From positions 1-40,414 of the forward strand of contig JAPLNP010000435.1 of assembly GCA_026401055.1 (NCBI GenBank): 40,414 nt of DNA, read 5' to 3'. This DNA is from Planctomycetia bacterium (GTDB lineage Bacteria; Planctomycetota; Planctomycetia; Pirellulales; Thermoguttaceae). The notes beneath the pieces were generated by a model. It was not told the DNA's origin. It ran no database searches and was given only the letters and a program-made list of their open reading frames with translations. The translations under genes were made by a program, and so were the position numbers. Position 1 is the first letter of the stretch. Every line of letters starts with the position of its first letter. Shown in pieces: positions 8,367 through 16,085 of this stretch.

Positions 8367-10106
8367 ATGAAACGCCTCATCTGCCATCTCGTGTTGTTTA
8401 CGCTCCTTGTCGCCTGGGGCTCTGTCCCGTCGGTCGCGGCAGAGGCCAAGCCCGAGCAGCCGACCAAGACTGAGAAGGCCGCCAAGGACGAGAAGGCCGC
8501 CAAGGACGAGAAGGCTTCCAAGAGCGAGAAGCCGGCCAAGGGCGATGAGAAATCGAAAACCAAGGAATCCGCCAAGGCCAAGGAGTCGCCCAAGGCGGAA
8601 AAATCGCCCAAGACCGAAGCGGCGAAGCCCGCCGAGGGCGCCGAATCCGCCGGTGCGGCGAAGCACGAGGTGAAGAAGGGGCCCTTCTCCATCGAGGTCG
8701 AACTCAAGGGGGTCTTCGAGGCCCGGAAGATGACCGACGTCGCCATCCGGCCCGAACAGTGGACTTCTTTCACGGTGCTCAAGGCGGTCGAACACGGCAG
8801 CCGGGTGAAGCGGGGCGATCTGCTGGTGGCGGTCGAGACGGACAAGATCGACCAGGCCATCGCCGACTTGAAGACGAAGCAGCGGTTGTCGGACCTCGAT
8901 ATCGAGAGGGCCAAGCAGCAGTTGGCCGCGCTCGAGAAGCTCACGCCGATGGACCTCGTGGCAGCCGAGCGGAGCCGCCGGATCGCCAAAGAGGACCTCG
9001 CCCAGATGCTTGAGGTCGAGCTTCCCACCGCCCGGAAAACCGTCGATTTCTCGCTGCAAATGTCGGCCGACAACCTCGCCTACGAGAAAGAGGAGCTTAG
9101 CCAGCTCGATAAGATGTACAAAGCGGACGATCTCACGGAGGAGACCGAGGAGATCGTCCTCCGCCGCGCGCGGGACTCCGTCCGCCGCGCCGAGTTCTTC
9201 CACACGTTGGCCAAGCTGCGTCACGACGAGGCGTTGAAGTTCGGGCTACCCCGCGAGGAAGAGGGCGCCAAGGAGTCGACCCAGCGGACGACGCTGGCCG
9301 CTGAGGGGGCGAAGATCATTCTGCCCCTGACGCTCAAGAAGCAGCAACTGGACCTGGAGAAGATGAAGATCGAACGGACGCGGGACGACGAGACGCTCAA
9401 GGAGCTTCTGGCCGACCGGGAGTCGATGGTCATCAAGGCGCCCGTCGACGGCGTGGTCTACTGCGGCAGATTCGTCGACGGCGAGTGGAACGCCACGTCA
9501 TCCGAACAGTTGCAGCGCGGCGCGAGCCTGCCGGCGGGCAAGGTGTTCATGACGATCGTCCAGCCGCGGCCGATGGCGGTCCGGGCCGAGACGCCCGAAA
9601 AAGACCTGCAATACGTCCACCCCGGCCTGAAGGGTTCCGCCCGGCCGACCGGCTATCCGGACGTCAAGCTCTCGGCCATCGTCGCGGACGTGGCCGCCGT
9701 GCCCTCGGCCACCAACACGTTCGACACCAAGATCACCGTCGGCGACGAGGGCGATTCGTCGCTGATGCCGGGCATGACGTGTACGGTGAAGATGATCGGC
9801 TACCAGAAGAAGGACGCCTTGACGGTGCCCCCGTCGGCCTTGAAGACCGACCCGCTGGACGACGAGAAGCACTTCGTCCGGCTGGTCGACAAGAAGGGCG
9901 AGGCCAAGGAGCATCCGGTGACCGTGGGCAAGCGGACCGACAAGCTAGTCGAGATCCTCAAGGGTCTGTCCGAAGGCGACCAGGTGCTGCGCGAATACCC
10001 CAAGGACGACGACAAGAAGGCCCCCAAGGACGACGATAAGAAGTCCCCCAAGCATGACGACAAGAAAGCCCCGAAGGACGACGACAAGAAAGCCGAGAAG
10101 AAGTGA
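8367..10106 (+). CDS. HlyD-like periplasmic adaptor (membrane-fusion) protein with Lys-rich flanks
   Basis: A 579-residue exported protein. Residues 1-25 form a signal peptide (MKRLICHLVLFTLLVAWG...VAA). A Lys/Glu/Ala-rich low-complexity stretch (about 26-95) follows, with repeats such as AAKDEK. The adaptor core runs to about residue 545: a barrel-sandwich/biotinyl-lipoyl half (VLKAVEHGSRVKRGDLLVAV), a long alpha-hairpin rich in coiled coil (about 170-350), the second lipoyl half (MVIKAPVDGVVYCGRF) and a beta-barrel/MP-proximal domain ending in GLSEGDQVL. The C-terminus has repeats of the form KAPKDDDKK. Such adaptors normally join an ABC or RND pump to an outer-membrane channel, but no pump gene is nearby; the next gene is a squalene-cyclase-repeat protein 6 nt away. 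The start was chosen for its signal peptide and an upstream GGAG. Confidence 0.85.
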   Translation: MKRLICHLVLFTLLVAWGSVPSVAAEAKPEQPTKTEKAAKDEKAAKDEKASKSEKPAKGDEKSKTKESAKAKESPKAEKSPKTEAAKPAEGAESAGAAKHEVKKGPFSIEVELKGVFEARKMTDVAIRPEQWTSFTVLKAVEHGSRVKRGDLLVAVETDKIDQAIADLKTKQRLSDLDIERAKQQLAALEKLTPMDLVAAERSRRIAKEDLAQMLEVELPTARKTVDFSLQMSADNLAYEKEELSQLDKMYKADDLTEETEEIVLRRARDSVRRAEFFHTLAKLRHDEALKFGLPREEEGAKESTQRTTLAAEGAKIILPLTLKKQQLDLEKMKIERTRDDETLKELLADRESMVIKAPVDGVVYCGRFVDGEWNATSSEQLQRGASLPAGKVFMTIVQPRPMAVRAETPEKDLQYVHPGLKGSARPTGYPDVKLSAIVADVAAVPSATNTFDTKITVGDEGDSSLMPGMTCTVKMIGYQKKDALTVPPSALKTDPLDDEKHFVRLVDKKGEAKEHPVTVGKRTDKLVEILKGLSEGDQVLREYPKDDDKKAPKDDDKKSPKHDDKKAPKDDDKKAEKK

Positions 10107-10112
10107 CCGCCC

Positions 10113-11366
10113 ATGACCACGCACCATCGACACGTCCGGCGAGGCGTCTGGGCGTTGCTCCTGCTGCTGGTTGCCGTGCCGGTAGGGGGCGACGAGTCGG
10201 CTGGGGATGACGGGTCGGCCACCGACGCGCTGCCGCGTCTGGACGCCGAGGCCCCGCGACCGGCCCCGATCACGCCGCCCTCGACCGAGGAGATCGACGC
10301 GGCAGTCCGTCGCGGCGTCGACTTCCTCGTCCGCCGGCAAAACCCCAACGGCTCGTGGGGCTCCGCCCGGAATACCAAGGACCTGAACGTCTATGCGCCG
10401 ACGCCGGGGGCGCATCATGCGTTCCGCGCGGGGGTCACCTCGCTGTGTCTTTCGGCCCTGATCGAAAGCGGCGACCGGCGCGACGAGGTTGCCGCCGCGA
10501 TCGACCGCGGCGAGGCGTGGATGCTCGAACACTTGCCGTCGCTGCGCCGGGCGACCCCGGACGCGATCTACAACACCTGGGGCCACGCCTATGGGATCCA
10601 GGGCCTCGCGAGCATGTATCGTCGCCACGACGGCGACCCGGCGACGCGCGACAAAATCAAACGCGAGGTCGAGCACCAGATCGAACTGCTCGGCCGCTAC
10701 GAGTGCGTCGACGGCGGCTGGTGCTACTACGATATGAACTACGAGACTCAAAAACCCAGCGGACCGACCATGAGCTTCGTGACCGCCACGGTGCTGGTCG
10801 CGCTGGCCGACGCGAAAGCGATGGGCGTCGAGGCGCCCAAGCGGCTGGTGGATCGCGCCATGGAATCGATCCGGCGCCAGCGCAAGCCCGACTTCACCTA
10901 CTGCTACGGCGAGTACCTCAAGTATCGGCCCATGCACGAGATCAACCGGCCGGGCGGAAGCGTCGGGCGCTCGCAGGCGTGCAACCTGGCGATGCATCTC
11001 TGGGACGACGAGAAGACGACCCCGGCGGTGATGCGGACCTGGTTGGACCGGCTGTTCGCCCGAAACCTGTGGCTGGACATCGGCCGCAAGCGTCCGATCC
11101 CGCACGAGTCGTGGTTTAAGGTGGCCGGCTACTTCTACTACTACGGCCACTACTACGCGGCCGCGACGATCGAGCACCTCGAGCCGGCCGAACGCCCGCA
11201 CTTCCAGAACCACCTCGCCCACATCCTGCTCGGTCTACAGGAGAAGGACGGTTCCTGGTGGGACTACCCGCTGTACGACTACCATCAGCAATACGGCACC
11301 GCCTTCGCCGTCATGTCGCTCTTGCGGTGCAAGCCAGACGGGAAGGCGGTGGACGGTAAACGGTAG
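10113..11366 (+). CDS. Prenyltransferase/squalene-oxidase repeat-containing exported protein
   Basis: A 417-residue protein with an Arg-rich N-terminus and a hydrophobic segment (residues 11-25, GVWALLLLLVAVPVG) that looks like a signal peptide. The rest resembles the alpha/alpha toroid of squalene/hopene cyclases: QNPNGSWGS near residue 77, a conserved WGHAYGIQGLASMY block, ECVDGGWCYYDMNYE, and a C-terminal QEKDGSWWDYPLYDYHQQYGTAFAVMSLL. These are QW-like repeats. The DXDD protonation motif of true class II cyclases is not visible, so catalysis is doubtful; planctomycetes have many such exported repeat proteins of unknown role. It starts 6 nt after the HlyD-like gene and is probably cotranscribed with it. 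Confidence 0.8.
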   Translation: MTTHHRHVRRGVWALLLLLVAVPVGGDESAGDDGSATDALPRLDAEAPRPAPITPPSTEEIDAAVRRGVDFLVRRQNPNGSWGSARNTKDLNVYAPTPGAHHAFRAGVTSLCLSALIESGDRRDEVAAAIDRGEAWMLEHLPSLRRATPDAIYNTWGHAYGIQGLASMYRRHDGDPATRDKIKREVEHQIELLGRYECVDGGWCYYDMNYETQKPSGPTMSFVTATVLVALADAKAMGVEAPKRLVDRAMESIRRQRKPDFTYCYGEYLKYRPMHEINRPGGSVGRSQACNLAMHLWDDEKTTPAVMRTWLDRLFARNLWLDIGRKRPIPHESWFKVAGYFYYYGHYYAAATIEHLEPAERPHFQNHLAHILLGLQEKDGSWWDYPLYDYHQQYGTAFAVMSLLRCKPDGKAVDGKR

Positions 11367-11388
11367 ACAATGGGCGGTTGGGGAAAGT

Positions 11389-11413
11389 AGCCGCGCGGCG
11401 GAAGCCCGCGGCT
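11389..11413. repeat. Short GC-rich hairpin after the squalene-repeat gene
   Basis: The 7-bp arms agccgcg (11389-11395) and cgcggct (11407-11413) enclose an 11-nt loop. It sits 22 bp past the stop codon of the plus-strand gene and before the end of the convergent lipoprotein gene. It lacks a T-run, so it is only a possible terminator or REP-like repeat. Confidence 0.45.
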
Positions 11414-11449
11414 CATGCCCCCTGGCCGGCCGTTCGCCCGCAATGCACC

Positions 11450-11887
11450 CTACGGCGTTTTGGGCGGCTCGGGCTTCTTCTCGTCGGCGGCCTTCTTCTC
11501 ATCGGCGGCCTTCTTCTCATCGGCGGCCTTCTTCTCGTCGGCAACCTTCTTCTCGTCGGCGACCTTCTTCTCGTCGGCGACCTTCTTCTCGTCGGCGACC
11601 TTCTTCTCGTCGGCAGCCTTCTTCTCGTCGGCGACCTTCTTCTCGTCGGCGGCCTTTTTCTCGTCGGCAACCTTTTTCTCGTCGGCAACCTTCTTCTTCT
11701 CGGCGGCCTTCTTCTCGTCGGCTTTCGTTTCGGAGGGCTCCACGGCCGACTTCTCGCCGCGGGGGCTCGTGACGGGCACTGACGACTTCTTCGGCTTCTT
11801 TGACTCTTGGCAGCCCCAGAACGGGCCCAAGAGCATGATCGTCAAGATCGAGAAACCGACCAACCAAAGACACTTTTTCGGTCGCAT
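11450..11887 (-). CDS. Small repeat-rich putative lipoprotein
   Basis: A 145-residue protein with an N-terminal signal segment (residues 9-25) ending in Cys26 (LLGPFWGC). The lipobox is non-ideal, but the neighbouring peroxidase gene has the same leader with Cys at the same position. After a Pro/Ser linker, residues 55-138 consist almost entirely of hexapeptide units of the form KKVADE or KKAADE, ending in PEPPKTP. This region is highly charged and probably forms an extended helix or disordered spacer. No catalytic domain is present. The leader and about 300 bp of upstream DNA are paralogous to the cytochrome peroxidase gene, so this may be a duplicate that lost its enzyme domain and expanded a repeat. 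Expression is unproven. Confidence 0.65.
   Translation of the reverse strand: MRPKKCLWLVGFSILTIMLLGPFWGCQESKKPKKSSVPVTSPRGEKSAVEPSETKADEKKAAEKKKVADEKKVADEKKAADEKKVADEKKAADEKKVADEKKVADEKKVADEKKVADEKKAADEKKAADEKKAADEKKPEPPKTP
11475..11726. repeat. 18-bp tandem repeat array inside the lipoprotein gene
   Basis: About 14 head-to-tail copies of an 18-bp unit (plus-strand consensus ttcttctcgtcggcggcc) encode the KKxADE hexapeptides on the minus strand. Units differ mainly at the codon giving Val or Ala. Such arrays often change copy number between strains. Confidence 0.92.
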
Positions 11888-12252
11888 TGCGAACCACTCC
11901 TTTCTATAAACCTACGGAACCCACGGCGGAGACCCGCGGATGGTTTTGCGCGGCGCAACGACCGCCGCGTTTTCCCCCTTCTCGCCGTGGTAACAACGGA
12001 CTGTTGCTTGGGATCGATTCTACGTCTGGCCGAACGGATCGGCAAGCATCCCCGAACCTTCAGAGACGAACTCGGCCCATGAATGGGCGAAAACTCGCAG
12101 TGCCGCCGGTTCTTGTCGGAACCGATTGTTTTCTCCAAACCCACCAAATCACCGAGAACCCCACCTGCGGAGGCGTTTCTCACTCTCGGGCGGGGAGCCA
12201 CGGTTTGCTCGGCCCACCCTGATCGTTCCTGAACGTTCGCTGTAACCATGTC
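11888..12252. other. Fossil copy of the region upstream of the peroxidase gene
   Basis: This 365-bp stretch carries no intact gene. About 11888-12078 aligns with 13441-13636, the region between the peroxidase and GAF-PilZ genes, sharing runs such as gattctacgtctgg and ggcaagcatcc. It then continues into a broken piece of the GAF-PilZ gene. Together these show an old tandem duplication that has mostly decayed. Confidence 0.75.
12060..12205 (-). pseudogene. Collapsed remnant of a GAF-PilZ gene copy
   Basis: On the minus strand this segment encodes GVLGDLVGLEK..GSDKNRR, which matches EVLGDLGDLEK..GSGKNRR at residues 187-206 of the intact GAF-PilZ protein. Its far end encodes FMGRVRL followed by a stop codon, matching that protein's C-terminus FMGRVHL. 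The two pieces are in different frames, and nearly all of the PilZ domain between them is missing. The GAF half is missing as well. The remnant is therefore a non-functional leftover of a duplicated gene. Confidence 0.75.
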
Positions 12253-13440
12253 CTAGGGCAACTTCGGCGGCTCGATGATCGGGTACTCGCCGGAAAGGGC
12301 CTTGAGGAACTCGACGACGTTCTTCCGGTCCTCGGGCGCGAACTTCTCCTCGCGGAGTCCCTTGAGCATGGGCGAGACGTCCGGGTCGTCCGCGCCGCCG
12401 GCCATCATCAAGGCGACCGCGTCTTCGAGCGTCGCGGCGCTGCCGTCGTGGAAGTACGGCGCCGTGTTGGCCACCTCGCGTAGCGGCGGCGCGCGGAACT
12501 TGCCCCGATCGCGGTCCTTGCCGGTAACGACTTTGCGTCCCTCGTCGGGCTTCTCCTTCTTCATCCCCACGCCCGCCGAATAGAACAGATAGTTGCTAAA
12601 CAGCGGCGCCTTGTGGCAGGTGTTGCAGTCCTCCATGAACAGGTCCATGCCCTTCTTCTGGGCGTCGGTCAGGGCCTTTTCGTCGCCGGCCTTGAACTTG
12701 TCGTAAGGGGAATTGCCGCTGAGGACCGTGCGTTCGAACGCGGCGACGGCCTTGGCGAAACCTTCTTCAGTCACGCCCGTGCCAAAGACCTTCTGGAATC
12801 GCGTTTGATACTCGGGGATCTTGTTGAACTGCTCGACCACGGCCGCCATCGAGTGGCCCATCTCGATAGGATTGCCCACCGGCCCGACCGACTGCTCCTC
12901 GAGCGTCTTGGCCCGGCCGTCCCAGAACTGGCTGGTCGCATACGCCGCGTTGATCACCGTTGGGGAGTTTCGCTGTCCGACATGTCCGCCGAAGCCCTTG
13001 CTCGCGGGCGTGTGTTCAGCCCAGGCCATCTTGGGATCGTGACACGTCGCGCACGAGATCTTGCCGTCCTTGCTCACCCGGGCGTCGAAGTACAGCAGTT
13101 TACCCAATTCAATCTTCTCGGCCGTCATGGGATTGTCGGCCGCGGTGGGCAACGGCGGCAGCCCCAAGGGCACCTTCACCTCGGACGCCGGTGTCGCGGC
13201 TTGCGATTCGGGCTTGGGCTCGGGTTTTGCCTCCGGCTTGGGCTCGGGTTTCACTTCCGGCTTGGGCTCGGTCTTTTCTTCCGTGGGGGCTTCCACCGAT
13301 TTCGGTTCTGTTGACTGCTTTGTGGTGGGCGGCGACGGTTTCTTCGGCGACTTGGACTCTTGACAGCCCCAGAACGAGCCCAACAGCATCGTCGTCAACA
13401 CCGAGAGACCGACCGACCCGAGACATCTTCGCCGATGCAT
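12253..13440 (-). CDS. Di-heme cytochrome c peroxidase (CCP/MauG family), lipoprotein-anchored
   Basis: This 395-residue exported enzyme probably reduces hydrogen peroxide or acts as a MauG-like oxidase outside the cytoplasm. Residues 1-26 form a signal with Cys26 as likely lipidation site (LLGSFWGC). Residues 40-85 are a Pro/Glu/Lys-rich linker with KPEPKPE repeats. The catalytic region has two heme c sites, CATCH (130-134) and CNTCH (272-276). It also has QRNSPTVINAAY and FWDGRAKTLEEQ after the first heme and FRAPPLREVANTAPYFHDGS after the second, all typical of the family. Its leader and upstream DNA are paralogous to the small lipoprotein gene. It lies upstream of that gene on the same strand, but a 365-bp fossil region separates them. 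The electron donor is unknown. Confidence 0.93.
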   Translation of the reverse strand: MHRRRCLGSVGLSVLTTMLLGSFWGCQESKSPKKPSPPTTKQSTEPKSVEAPTEEKTEPKPEVKPEPKPEAKPEPKPESQAATPASEVKVPLGLPPLPTAADNPMTAEKIELGKLLYFDARVSKDGKISCATCHDPKMAWAEHTPASKGFGGHVGQRNSPTVINAAYATSQFWDGRAKTLEEQSVGPVGNPIEMGHSMAAVVEQFNKIPEYQTRFQKVFGTGVTEEGFAKAVAAFERTVLSGNSPYDKFKAGDEKALTDAQKKGMDLFMEDCNTCHKAPLFSNYLFYSAGVGMKKEKPDEGRKVVTGKDRDRGKFRAPPLREVANTAPYFHDGSAATLEDAVALMMAGGADDPDVSPMLKGLREEKFAPEDRKNVVEFLKALSGEYPIIEPPKLP

Positions 13441-13616
13441 GGCGGACTACTCCTTTCCATGAGAGCTATGGAACCCACGGTGGAGACCGGAGGTCTCTTT
13501 TGCACGGCGCGATGACCGTCGCGTTTGTTCCTATCTCCCCGTCGCAACCGCGGGCTTGTTACCGCGGACCGATTCTACGTCTGGTCGAACGGACGGGCAA
13601 GCATCCCTGGGGACCC

Positions 13617-14525
13617 TCAGAGGTGAACCCGGCCCATGAATTGACAACCAAGTTGATACACTTCGCGGCCATCCCGTGCCTGGGGCGTGACCCGGACCAC
13701 GCGCGCGGTGAAGAATCGTTCGTCCGGCGGCGCGCCCAAGGCAACCACGAGACTGTTGAACAACGGCCGGGAGGCCACATAGAGCGAGACCCCGCCGTTG
13801 GACAGGTCGCAACATTCCACCTTGAAAAACTGTTGCAGCGTTGGCAGAACCCCCCCGTAAATTGGGGCGATCCGCTGCCAGTGCTGAAAGGGCAAACGCT
13901 TGCTGCTGCGCCGGTTCTTACCAGAACCGTTTGCTTTTTCCAAATCCCCCAGATCGCCAAGAACCTCGTCCGCGCCAGCGGCTCCTTCGCCCTCGGGCGG
14001 AATGTCCCGCGGCGCGCCCTGGCCACGGAGACTCGCAATGTCCTGGGCCCAGCTTTCGGCGCGGGAGACCTTGGTCGACAGCAGTCGGGCGATCGCTTCG
14101 GCCGCATGGACGTCCTCCGGTACGAATCGGTGGGCCCGCGTCCAGTAGATCCCCAACGTGCCCACCGGCTCGTCCCGGACGACGATCGGGACGATCATCG
14201 CGCTGGTGACGCCCCGTTCGGCGAGCAACGCGTCGGAGAACCGCGCTTCGCTCGGGAGGTCTGTCACGATGATCGCCGAGCCTCCGGCCAGGGCGTAGGC
14301 GTTCATTGACTCGGCGGTCGACGGGGGCGACCGGTGGACCGAGACCTCGCCGCCGGGAATGTCCGTCGGGGCGACGCTCACCTTGACTGCCGTGCCGCCG
14401 TCGCTCCATTCGGCCACGCCGCCGAGATCGGCTTCGTGGAACTCGCTGATGAGTTCCACCGCGCGAGGCAGCAGGGCCTCCAGAAGCGTGCCGTCGCCAG
14501 GTTGGACCATCGTGCCGCCGCGCAT
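13617..14525 (-). CDS. GAF-like and PilZ domain protein, probable c-di-GMP effector
   Basis: A 302-residue cytoplasmic protein with two parts. Residues about 15-155 look like a GAF sensor domain, including GVTSAMIVPIVVRDEPVGTL and the closing IYWTRAHRFVPEDVHAAEAIARLL. Residues about 203-300 form a PilZ domain with both c-di-GMP-binding motifs visible: RxxxR as RSSKR (206-210) and DxSxxG as DLSNGG (240-245). The protein probably joins a small-molecule or redox signal to c-di-GMP. The ATG at 14525 was chosen because the upstream extension translates a hairpin repeat; ATG at 14510 is an alternative. A response-regulator gene lies 110 bp upstream on the same strand, suggesting a signalling unit. 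A collapsed duplicate lies at 12060-12205. Confidence 0.85.
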   Translation of the reverse strand: MRGGTMVQPGDGTLLEALLPRAVELISEFHEADLGGVAEWSDGGTAVKVSVAPTDIPGGEVSVHRSPPSTAESMNAYALAGGSAIIVTDLPSEARFSDALLAERGVTSAMIVPIVVRDEPVGTLGIYWTRAHRFVPEDVHAAEAIARLLSTKVSRAESWAQDIASLRGQGAPRDIPPEGEGAAGADEVLGDLGDLEKANGSGKNRRSSKRLPFQHWQRIAPIYGGVLPTLQQFFKVECCDLSNGGVSLYVASRPLFNSLVVALGAPPDERFFTARVVRVTPQARDGREVYQLGCQFMGRVHL

Positions 14526-14560
14526 GCTCCCACCCACTCCAAATGGTCTTTTGCGTCCGG

Positions 14561-14635
14561 GAAAAATGGGACAGGCACCTATTGTGCGAAGCACCCGGAG
14601 GGCCGTTCCGGCAAAAGGTGCCTGTCCCCTTTTTC
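14561..14635. repeat. Inverted repeat (GGGACAGGCACCT hairpin)
   Basis: The 20-nt arms at 14561-14580 and 14616-14635 pair with one mismatch around a 35-nt loop. The right arm ends in cccctttttc immediately before the stop codon of the response-regulator gene. The sequence begins like the 478-551 repeat and is probably the same REP-like family. With its T-rich or A-rich ends it could also end transcription. Confidence 0.8.
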
Positions 14636-15085
14636 CTAGATGTCGCCGTCCGTGTTCCAGCCGTTGGCCTCTTCGATGGCCTGGCGGATCAGGACCAGCA
14701 GGGCGTTGGGGTCGTAGGGCTTGCGAACGAAGTAGTGACACCCGGCCAGCCGCGAGCGGCGAATGATGTCCGGTTGCTCCATCCCGCTGAGGATGATAAT
14801 GGGGATGTTGCACGTCTCGGCCGAATCGGCCAGTTCCTCGCAGATCGCGAATCCGTCGGTGTCCGGCAACCGCAGATCGAGCAGGATCAGGTCCGGATGG
14901 CCGGATCGCGCCAGGGCGAGCCCCTCGGCGCCCGACTCGGCCGTCTTGGTCGCGAACCCCTGTTGGCTCAGGCGGCGCGACAGGACGTCGGCCAGCGCTT
15001 CGTCGTCGTCGACCACGAGGATCGACTGCCGGTGGCCGACGGGGGCGAACTGGGGCGTTGGCTGTTTCAGCGTTTCGGCGAGCAT
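14636..15085 (-). CDS. Single-domain response regulator (CheY-like receiver)
   Basis: This 149-residue protein is a stand-alone receiver domain with a short N-terminal extension. The acidic pocket is Asp26-Asp28 (VVDDDEAL), the phospho-acceptor Asp70 (LILLDLRLPDTDG), the switch residue Ser100 (IIILSG) and the conserved Lys122 (FVRKPYD). There is no DNA-binding or enzymatic output domain, so it probably signals by protein contact. No histidine kinase gene is nearby. The start is uncertain: ATG at 15085 is used, while a TTG at 15151 would add 22 Pro-rich residues; neither has a strong ribosome binding site. The GAF-PilZ gene follows 110 bp downstream on the same strand, so the two may form a c-di-GMP-linked signalling pair. 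Confidence 0.9.
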   Translation of the reverse strand: MLAETLKQPTPQFAPVGHRQSILVVDDDEALADVLSRRLSQQGFATKTAESGAEGLALARSGHPDLILLDLRLPDTDGFAICEELADSAETCNIPIIILSGMEQPDIIRRSRLAGCHYFVRKPYDPNALLVLIRQAIEEANGWNTDGDI

Positions 15086-15191
15086 CGCGGCGAGGACTCG
15101 GACATGAGGGGGGGGCGACAACGCCGGCGGATGTCCCGTTCCGAGAATCAACCCGCTAGGCGGCGTTAGAGAACTCTAAGTCGCCTTCGGC

Positions 15192-15279
15192 GCCTGTCAA
15201 GCAGGAGGCCACTGTCAAGCAGGAGGCCACTGTCAAGCAGGAGGCCACTGTCAAGCAGGACGCCACTGTCAAGCGGGAA
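15192..15279. repeat. 18-bp intergenic direct tandem repeat, five units
   Basis: Four full copies and one 16-nt partial copy of the unit gccactgtcaagcaggag lie head to tail between the response regulator and the hypothetical gene at 15330. Copies 2 and 3 are identical, and copies 4 and 5 differ at a few bases. The units have no spacers, so this is not a CRISPR. In one plus-strand frame each unit reads TVKQEA, but no start codon or ribosome binding site serves that frame. Confidence 0.9.
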
Positions 15280-15329
15280 GCGTCGAGCAACCGGCCGGTC
15301 AGCGCGGTTGTGCGGATTATAGCGGAGGC

Positions 15330-16085
15330 TCACCAACGGTGCTCGGGACGCTGGAGGATCTCGTTGAGGACGATCGCCTGACGGATGCTATCGGCGTTGG
15401 CCAGCAGGGCGGCGAATCCGGCGGCGCTGGTGGCGGGCATGTCGGTCAGGGGAGTCTTCGCCTTGCGAGCCGCGACGGGCTTCTTGCGCGATTCGGCTCC
15501 AAGCGTGCCGACCTCGCGACTGAACTTCTCCCCCAATCGCTGTTCCACCACCTCGTGGACCGCTCGAGCGCCACTGCCCAACTCCGCCGCGTGGCGTTTC
15601 AACTCGCTGGTGTCCAGGTCCTTGGTCACCGCCTCTCGAACCCGCTGGCCCGTCGCCGGCGGCAGGGACTCGCCCACCACCTCGGCGACGACGGGGCGCG
15701 GGGCCAGACGCGATGGCTGGGGTTGCGGCATGGGACGCCTCGGCGGGACCGCCGCCGGAGGCCGCATGCCTTGCGCCGGCTGTCTCTGGCCCGCCGGTCC
15801 CGGGCGATTGGGTTCCTGGCCCGAGCGACCCCGGGCCGCCCGCCGCAAGAACTCGCCGATCTCGTCTTCCAGTTCGGCCGCCTTGGGAGGCTGCGCCTGC
15901 GGCTGGGGCTGCGGCGGCGCGCCGGCTGCCGCGGCTTGTCGTCGGGCGAGCCGCTCTTGCGCCGCCTTCGCTTCCCGCTGCTTGGTGAGAACCTGCCCAA
16001 TAATCGTGATCAACGCCACGACGACGAAGACGATCACCCCGAAGACATCGCCGATAGCGGCCAGCAGGCCAACGCCCCGGATCAT
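15330..16085 (-). CDS. Membrane-anchored hypothetical protein of the FloA operon
   Basis: A 251-residue protein of unknown function. Residues 5-34 form one strong transmembrane helix ([20 protein letters not shown]), followed by a charged segment and a long Pro/Gln-rich region (about 55-130) that should be disordered. The C-terminal part is helical and ends in a compact motif ([19 protein letters not shown]) that I would expect to be conserved among planctomycete homologues. Its ATG overlaps the end of floA by 4 nt (ATGA type), so translation is coupled, and it is the last gene of the NfeD-NfeD-FloA operon. I infer a membrane scaffold or partner of the flotillin-like protein. No enzyme motif is seen. 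Confidence 0.75.
   Translation of the reverse strand: MIRGVGLLAAIGDVFGVIVFVVVALITIIGQVLTKQREAKAAQERLARRQAAAAGAPPQPQPQAQPPKAAELEDEIGEFLRRAARGRSGQEPNRPGPAGQRQPAQGMRPPAAVPPRRPMPQPQPSRLAPRPVVAEVVGESLPPATGQRVREAVTKDLDTSELKRHAAELGSGARAVHEVVEQRLGEKFSREVGTLGAESRKKPVAARKAKTPLTDMPATSAAGFAALLANADSIRQAIVLNEILQRPEHRW

Noticed and set aside
15192-15279. Possible CRISPR array
   Set aside because: The 18-bp units are directly contiguous with no unique spacers and no cas genes are present.
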